From contig JAJZKY010000107.1 of the NCBI GenBank assembly GCA_021803885.1, positions 1-10,353 of the forward strand: a stretch of 10,353 bases of DNA. The letters run 5' to 3'. Under the pieces are notes generated by a model. That model searched no databases, was not told the origin of the DNA, and saw nothing but the letters and a program-made list of their open reading frames with translations. Source of the stretch: Planctomycetota bacterium. GTDB taxonomy: Bacteria > Planctomycetota > Phycisphaerae > WQYP01 > JAJZKY01. Both the position numbers and the translations under genes were made by a program. This document shows, piece after piece, positions 6,261 to 10,353 of the stretch (positions are counted from its first letter, which is position 1; each line of letters opens with the position of its first letter).

Positions 6261-7505
6261 TCATACGGGGGGTGTCAGTTCGCCCGGCCCGATGGTCACC
6301 AGAGTCATCCGTTCCACCGGATGTGCGGCCAGATAGTCATTCACGTCCGTAAGCGTGGGCGATTCAATCCGGCGCCGCAGTTCGTCCAGCGAGCGGGGCC
6401 GCCCCAGATGGTACATGTCGTGCAGCAGGGCGGCGGCTCGGGCGCCGGTGCTTTCGCCGTTCATCACCACACGACTTTTCATACCGATGCGGGCCCGTTC
6501 CAATTCATCGGCCGTGATTCCGGCGCGAAGTTTTTTGAGTTCCTGAACAAATGAATCCAGTGTTCGCTGCGCCCGATCCGGCACGGTTCCGGCGTAACCG
6601 AAAATCATCCCCAGCGTGCGCAGGCTCTGGTACCCCGCATGAACGGCGTAGCACAGACCCTGTTTCTCGCGTATCTCCGAAAACAACCGCGATCCCATCC
6701 CACCGCTCAAGACGTTAACGGCCAGCATCGCCAGGATGCTTTCGGGTTCCCGTTCGGGCGTGCTTTCAAACGCGAGACCGATCTGAACCTGATTCGTTTC
6801 CTGATGCACGTGTCGGCTGCCTCCCGGCGCCTGACCCGGCGCCGCCGGTAGTGCCCGCGCTCCGGTCCATGAGCCGAAACAGCGGTTCACAAGATCATGC
6901 ATCTGGTCAAATTCAATTCGCCCGGCGATGGACAGAATCGCCCCGTCCGGTGTAAATCGCCTTCGATAATCAAGGCGCAAATCGGCTGCAGTCAGCGCGG
7001 CCACGTGTTCTTTGACGCCGAGGGTAGGGCGGCCGAGCGGGGGCGGGAGGTGTTGCTGTCGGAGCAGGATGTTGAGTTTCTGGCTTGGTTCGTCGTCGAT
7101 GGCGGCGATCTGCCCAAGCGCCAAATCGCGGCATGCCGAAAAGCCTGCCTCGGGGAGTTGGGCATTTTGAAAAATATCCGCCACCAGCGGCAGCACGGCC
7201 GGAAGGTTTTTAGCCAACATCCCGGCGGAAAATCTCAAGAAAACGGTATCAACGCCGCAACTTCGCTGCACGCCCAGTGAATCCAGCGCAGCGGTCAATG
7301 CACGGCTGTCGCGCTCGCCTGCACCCCTTAATATCCAATCCGAAAGCACATTGCCGCTCCCCACCCCATGTTCCGGGTCTTGGGAAGCGCCTCCCATGAT
7401 CGCCAAAACCATGGATGCGGATTGGACATCAGCCATCTGCTCCATTACCAGCGTCAGGCCGTTATCGAATCGGTCGACGCGCATCAGCGGCGCGGTTTGA
7501 GTCAC
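6261..7505 (-). CDS. M16-family peptidase homologue lacking the zinc site (non-catalytic partner)
   Basis: The protein has 414 residues. It opens with MRVDRFDNGLTLVMEQM, the typical M16 first strand. The zinc motif position (GVSHFLEHMMFKGT in the neighbour) reads GVGSGNVLSDWILRGAG: HxxEH is replaced by N52-VLS-D56, so no catalysis is expected. The rest is intact: LGRPTLGVKEHVAALTAADL (157-176), a second domain from about 235, and GGMGSRLFSEIREKQGLCYAV (268-288) with the conserved R279 and Y286 thought to bind substrate in non-catalytic subunits. In characterised bacterial pairs such a protein complements a zinc-bearing partner. GTG at 7505 is chosen because AAGGAG lies 5 nt upstream. The open frame extends to 7895, but that extension is Arg/Pro-rich, unlike the family, and would run into ppk1. 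Confidence 0.9.
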   Translation of the reverse strand: MTQTAPLMRVDRFDNGLTLVMEQMADVQSASMVLAIMGGASQDPEHGVGSGNVLSDWILRGAGERDSRALTAALDSLGVQRSCGVDTVFLRFSAGMLAKNLPAVLPLVADIFQNAQLPEAGFSACRDLALGQIAAIDDEPSQKLNILLRQQHLPPPLGRPTLGVKEHVAALTAADLRLDYRRRFTPDGAILSIAGRIEFDQMHDLVNRCFGSWTGARALPAAPGQAPGGSRHVHQETNQVQIGLAFESTPEREPESILAMLAVNVLSGGMGSRLFSEIREKQGLCYAVHAGYQSLRTLGMIFGYAGTVPDRAQRTLDSFVQELKKLRAGITADELERARIGMKSRVVMNGESTGARAAALLHDMYHLGRPRSLDELRRRIESPTLTDVNDYLAAHPVERMTLVTIGPGELTPPV

Positions 7506-7510
7506 AATAT

Positions 7511-7516
7511 CTCCTT
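7511..7516 (-). promoter_or_regulatory. AAGGAG ribosome binding site fixing the GTG start of the zinc-less M16 gene
   Basis: On the minus strand AAGGAG ends 5 nt before GTG at 7505. It is the strongest ribosome binding site near this gene and argues against the much longer upstream open frame. Confidence 0.75.
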
Positions 7517-7607
7517 CTATCTGTCGCCGCAGCGATTCTATCCATCGCCTGGCACGCCGGCGAAATCGCTCCCTTGGCTCGGGACCGGGTTCACAGGCGA
7601 AACTGGT

Positions 7608-7636
7608 ACTGTAGGTGCGTCTCCCTTTTGAGTAAA
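7608..7636 (-). promoter_or_regulatory. Candidate sigma-70-type promoter for the M16 pair
   Basis: On the minus strand TTTACT (7636-7631) and TACAGT (7613-7608) are separated by exactly 17 bp, each matching four of six consensus bases. Transcription would start near 7601, leaving a leader of roughly 95 nt before the GTG at 7505. The match is modest and unsupported by other data. Confidence 0.35.
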
Positions 7637-7707
7637 GGCGCCTGCGAAGATGGGCCCGCCGTAAACCAAGCATTAACAAACGGATTGGACAAAGCGGATA
7701 AATTCGT

Positions 7708-7718
7708 GTTAGCCTAAC
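7708..7718. promoter_or_regulatory. GTTAGCCTAAC palindrome, possible operator
   Basis: GTTAG and CTAAC are perfect inverted copies around one central C. It lies in the divergent region, just downstream of the plus-strand promoter-like elements, where a dimeric regulator could bind. A short palindrome like this also arises by chance. Confidence 0.25.
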
Positions 7719-7830
7719 GGTGTATGTGGAGCATGCGCGGGTTTTACGTCCGGATGGATTCCAGGATTTACAGGACGGCCTGGGTCCGGGCTTGTCGGGT
7801 TTCAATGGTCCGCAGCGGGGGGAAGCCGTT

Positions 7831-7852
7831 CGTGGAATTGCCCGTGGAATTG
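7831..7852 (+). repeat. Tandem 10-bp direct repeat (12-bp period) upstream of ppk1
   Basis: CGTGGAATTG occurs at 7831-7840 and again at 7843-7852, separated by CC. The second copy ends 35 bp before the ppk1 ATG. Direct repeats with a near-helical period are the usual binding layout of OmpR/PhoB-type response regulators, but the bases do not match the E. coli Pho box. Confidence 0.5.
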
Positions 7853-7887
7853 ATTGTTCAGTTGATATCGACAGGGTGCGGGGAATC

Positions 7888-10008
7888 ATGACCAAGCTTG
7901 AAATACCTTCCGTCGGTCAGAAAGCACCCGTTGCCCCGCCGGAGCCCACAGCCCGCTTTTTTAATCGCGATCTGAGCTGGCTTGATTTTAACTACCGTGT
8001 GCTGCATGAAGCGATGGATGGCCGCAATCCCCTGCTCGAACGCCTTAAATTCCTCGCGATCTTCGCCAGTAACAATGATGAATTTTTCATGAAGCGGATG
8101 GCCGGTCTCAAACATCAGGCTCAACTACGGCCAACGGAGGTTGGGATTGACGGCCTGACCCACCGCAGACAGTATGAACTTATTCGGCATCGTGTGGCGG
8201 AATTGCTCGAACTCCAAGACCAGATTTGGAAGACGCAGATCAAGCCGGCGCTGCGTCACCACGGCATTTTGATTCAGGACGCGAATGAACTCTCACCCGC
8301 CCATCAGCAAAAAGCAGCCGAATATTTCCGTCAGTATGTCTACCCCGTCCTGACGCCGCTGGCCGTCGATCCGGGGCATCCGTTTCCGTTCATCAGCAAT
8401 CTGAGTCTCTCGGTCGGGGTGCTGCTATCCCAGCCGGGACAGGTTGATCCGCTGTTTGCCCGCGTAAAAGTACCGCGACTTTTCTCCCGTTGGTACCAGA
8501 TCAGCAACAACGGGGAAACGATCTTCATCCCGCTGGAAAGTCTGATCGAGAGTCAACTGGGGCTGCTGTTTCCGGGGATGCGTATTCATGAAACGTGCCG
8601 TTTTCGTGTGACGCGTAATGCCATCGTCGCCCAGGATGCGGACGACGCCGAAGACCTGCTGGAAGAGGTGCAGGAGCAGTTGCGCGCCCGTCGGTTTGCC
8701 GAGACCGTTCGCGTCGAAATTTCCGCCAACATGTCGGCCGAGATGCGTCAGTACATCCTCGACGGCCTGGAAGTTACCGGGCAGGAACTTTTCGAAGTCC
8801 CGGATCCTCTGGGGGTATCCGATCTGATGCAGATGGCGGCAGTCCAGCGCCCGGACCTTAAACTTCCGCCATGGAAGCCGGTCTGCACGCCCCCGCTTGC
8901 CGATCTGGACGCTAATATTTTTGCCATCATCCGGCAGGGTGATGTCCTCGTGCACCACCCGTACGAAGGGTTCAGCAGTTCTGTTGAACGATTTATTCTC
9001 TCGGCCGTTGACGATCCCAAGGTGCTGGCCATCAAAATGACACTTTACCGCACCAGTGGCGATTCGCCCTTTGTGGCGGCCCTGGCCCGGGCGGCGGAAT
9101 CCGGGAAACAGGTGGCGGCCCTCGTGGAACTCAAAGCCCGGTTTGATGAAGAAAGTAATATCCAGTGGGCCCAGGCCCTTGAAAGTGCCGGCGTGCATGT
9201 CGTTTACGGGATGCTCGGCCTGAAAACCCACACCAAAATCGCCCTGATTGTGCGGCAGGAAGATGATGGCATGCGATCCTATGCCCATATTTCCACAGGA
9301 AATTATAACAGCCGCACGGCACAGCTTTATACCGATCTGGGCCTTTTCACCTGTCGTGAGGACATTTGCGCCGATATTGTCGATCTCTTCGCCTATCTGA
9401 CGGGCAGATCATTAAAAAGTGATTATCGCAAACTGCTCGTCGCACCCGTCAACATGCGCAAGCGATTCCTTGATCGCATCGATCGTGAAATTCAGCATGC
9501 CGCTCAGGGGCGGCCGGCGCGAATTATCGCCAAGATGAACGCCCTTGAGGATGTGGAAATTATTGATGCCCTCTATCGCGCCAGTCAGGCCGGCGTGGAA
9601 ATTGACCTCATCGTGCGCGGTTTTTGCTGTCTCAAACCGGGTGTTCCCGGCCTCAGTGATCGAATACGTGTATGCAGCATTATCGGCCGGTTCCTTGAGC
9701 ATTCACGCATGTTCTGGTTTCAAAATGGCGGCAAACCTGAGGTGTTTATGGGGTCCGCTGATTGGATGAGTCGTAATCTCTCTCATCGTGTTGAGGCGGC
9801 TGTCCCGGTGGAGACACCCGCTCTGGCGCATCGCATCGAGGAAATCCTGCACATCATGCTGGCCGATCAGCGGCAGGCCTGGGACCTGGGCCCGACGGGC
9901 GTCTGGACGCAGCGGCAACCGACGGGCGAATCTCCTCAGCCCGGCACCCACGCCCTGCTTATGGAGCTCACCGAACATCGCCAGCATGCCGCATTACCCG
10001 GACAGTAG
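7888..10008 (+). CDS. ppk1: Polyphosphate kinase 1
   Basis: The enzyme polymerises the gamma-phosphate of ATP into polyphosphate, reversibly. The protein has 706 residues, the normal PPK1 length. The N domain starts with FFNRDLSWLDFNYRVLHEA (24-42) and FLAIFASNNDEFFMKRMAGLK (55-75). The head domain follows to about 330. The C domains carry VLVHHPYEGFSSSVERFI (353-370), IKMTLYRTSGDSPFV (382-396), GLKTHTKIAL (444-453) with H448, which aligns with the autophosphorylated His of E. coli PPK, YAHISTGNYN (465-474) with H467, and RFLEHSRMFWF (601-611) with H605. ATG at 7888 has GGGGA 3 nt upstream and fits the family N-terminus. An open frame back to 7720 adds 56 atypical residues. A GTG at 7876 is a minor alternative. 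No exopolyphosphatase gene adjoins it. A direct repeat just upstream may be its control site. Confidence 0.97.
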   Translation: MTKLEIPSVGQKAPVAPPEPTARFFNRDLSWLDFNYRVLHEAMDGRNPLLERLKFLAIFASNNDEFFMKRMAGLKHQAQLRPTEVGIDGLTHRRQYELIRHRVAELLELQDQIWKTQIKPALRHHGILIQDANELSPAHQQKAAEYFRQYVYPVLTPLAVDPGHPFPFISNLSLSVGVLLSQPGQVDPLFARVKVPRLFSRWYQISNNGETIFIPLESLIESQLGLLFPGMRIHETCRFRVTRNAIVAQDADDAEDLLEEVQEQLRARRFAETVRVEISANMSAEMRQYILDGLEVTGQELFEVPDPLGVSDLMQMAAVQRPDLKLPPWKPVCTPPLADLDANIFAIIRQGDVLVHHPYEGFSSSVERFILSAVDDPKVLAIKMTLYRTSGDSPFVAALARAAESGKQVAALVELKARFDEESNIQWAQALESAGVHVVYGMLGLKTHTKIALIVRQEDDGMRSYAHISTGNYNSRTAQLYTDLGLFTCREDICADIVDLFAYLTGRSLKSDYRKLLVAPVNMRKRFLDRIDREIQHAAQGRPARIIAKMNALEDVEIIDALYRASQAGVEIDLIVRGFCCLKPGVPGLSDRIRVCSIIGRFLEHSRMFWFQNGGKPEVFMGSADWMSRNLSHRVEAAVPVETPALAHRIEEILHIMLADQRQAWDLGPTGVWTQRQPTGESPQPGTHALLMELTEHRQHAALPGQ

Positions 10009-10063
10009 ATTTCCGGCGGCTCAGAGGGTATCAGCGCATCAGAGCGGCCTTCAGTTATTGGAT

Positions 10064-10091
10064 GTTCAATTATCGGCGGCGGATATTGAAC
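10064..10091. repeat. 7-bp perfect inverted repeat downstream of ppk1
   Basis: GTTCAAT (10064-10070) and ATTGAAC (10085-10091) are perfect inverted copies. If the T at 10071 is bulged, ATC (10072-10074) and GAT (10082-10084) extend the stem around a GGCGGCG loop. It starts 55 bp after the ppk1 stop. There is no T-run after it (CAAAATCCCC), so it is not a standard terminator. It may be an RNA-stability hairpin or an operator for the next gene. Confidence 0.4.
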
Positions 10092-10219
10092 CAAAATCCC
10101 CAGAATCGACGATTTAATCTCCTTGCCATGGCTGATGAACCTAGAATCGGAGGTCGGATGTTGTTGGCACGCGGTGCTGTTGGGCCGTATGTCAGACATC
10201 CATTGCCACGGAGGCGGCC

Positions 10220-10353
10220 ATGGAGGCGAGACGAAAAATCACGGCGTCGGGAAGGCGCAATGGCGCCCGCTGGGGATTAATGCTGCTGATTTTACTCTTT
10301 TCTGCGCTGTCAGTGACCGCACTGCAGACGGCACGAGAACTTCGCATAACAGA
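10220..10353 (+). CDS. Start of a single-pass membrane or pilin-like protein, cut by window edge
   Basis: Only 44 codons are visible. The N-terminus is strongly basic (MEARRKITASGRRNGAR), followed by a hydrophobic helix WGLMLLILLFSALSVTAL (18-35) and then the polar QTARELRIT. This is a type II signal anchor or an uncleaved-looking prepilin-like segment; it resembles the N-termini of general secretion minor pseudopilins only loosely. GGAGG lies 5 nt before the ATG, so the start is well supported. It follows ppk1 in the same direction after a 211-bp gap holding the inverted repeat. Function is not assigned. Confidence 0.65.
   Translation, partial: MEARRKITASGRRNGARWGLMLLILLFSALSVTALQTARELRIT

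Larger units (their letters stand above)
7506..7887. other. Divergent regulatory region between the M16 pair and ppk1
   Basis: This 382-bp stretch has no convincing gene. Open frames continue from both neighbours into it, but neither extension resembles its protein family. It carries a minus-strand promoter candidate (7608-7636), possible plus-strand promoter elements (TTAACA at 7673 with GATAAA at 7697), an 11-bp palindrome (7708-7718), and a tandem direct repeat just before ppk1 (7831-7852). Confidence 0.5.

Noticed and set aside
7720..7887. In-frame upstream extension of ppk1 to ATG 7720
   Set aside because: PPK1 proteins begin shortly before FFNRDLSWLDFN. The added 56 residues are atypical, and the direct repeat lies inside this stretch.
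7506..7895. N-terminal extension of the zinc-less M16 gene by 130 residues
   Set aside because: The extension is Arg/Pro-rich and unlike M16 proteins, crosses the ppk1 start, and a strong AAGGAG sits before the GTG at 7505.
8425..9288. A 287-codon frame antisense to ppk1
   Set aside because: Fully opposite a confidently identified enzyme, with no family features of its own.

Overview
The window looks like chromosomal, housekeeping-type sequence from a Planctomycetota bacterium, plausibly of the Phycisphaerae branch. This is inferred from the gene styles: a sialate O-acetylesterase-type SGNH hydrolase, an exported TPR-like protein with a CX4CH haem-c-like motif, a zinc-ribbon bactofilin, and loose use of Shine-Dalgarno sites with GTG/TTG starts. 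I see no transposase, integrase, phage gene, CRISPR array, tRNA or rRNA.

Left part (1-2399, all minus strand): reading with transcription, a HAD-family phosphatase (2399-1770) overlaps by ATGA with an exported LolA-like protein (1773-919). After a 208-bp gap with two hairpin/T-run structures comes an exported SASA esterase (710 to the left edge), cut off by the window.

Centre (2400-4955): a 426-bp spacer rich in inverted repeats and short CGCAGAGG-type repeats separates the HAD gene from a plus-strand zinc-ribbon bactofilin (2826-3317, TTG start). It converges on a small conserved-looking minus-strand protein of unknown function (3642-3328). A divergent plus-strand gene (3777-4820) encodes an exported protein with a helical TPR-like N-terminus and a CX4CH motif.

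Right part: two consecutive minus-strand M16 (pitrilysin/processing-peptidase) genes, 7505-6261 then 6182-4956. The first has lost the zinc site and the second keeps it, so together they look like a heterodimeric protease. Divergently, plus-strand polyphosphate kinase ppk1 (7888-10008) has all its diagnostic histidines. Its upstream region carries a 10-bp direct repeat with a 12-bp period and a small palindrome. Downstream of ppk1 is an inverted repeat, and then the first 44 codons of a single-pass membrane protein running off the right edge.

No wholly new system is evident. The observations most worth a second look are the complementary degeneration of the M16 pair, the structured repeat-like spacer at 2503-2668, the repeat upstream of ppk1, the palindrome around a perfect TATAAT at the HAD start, and the CX4CH protein.
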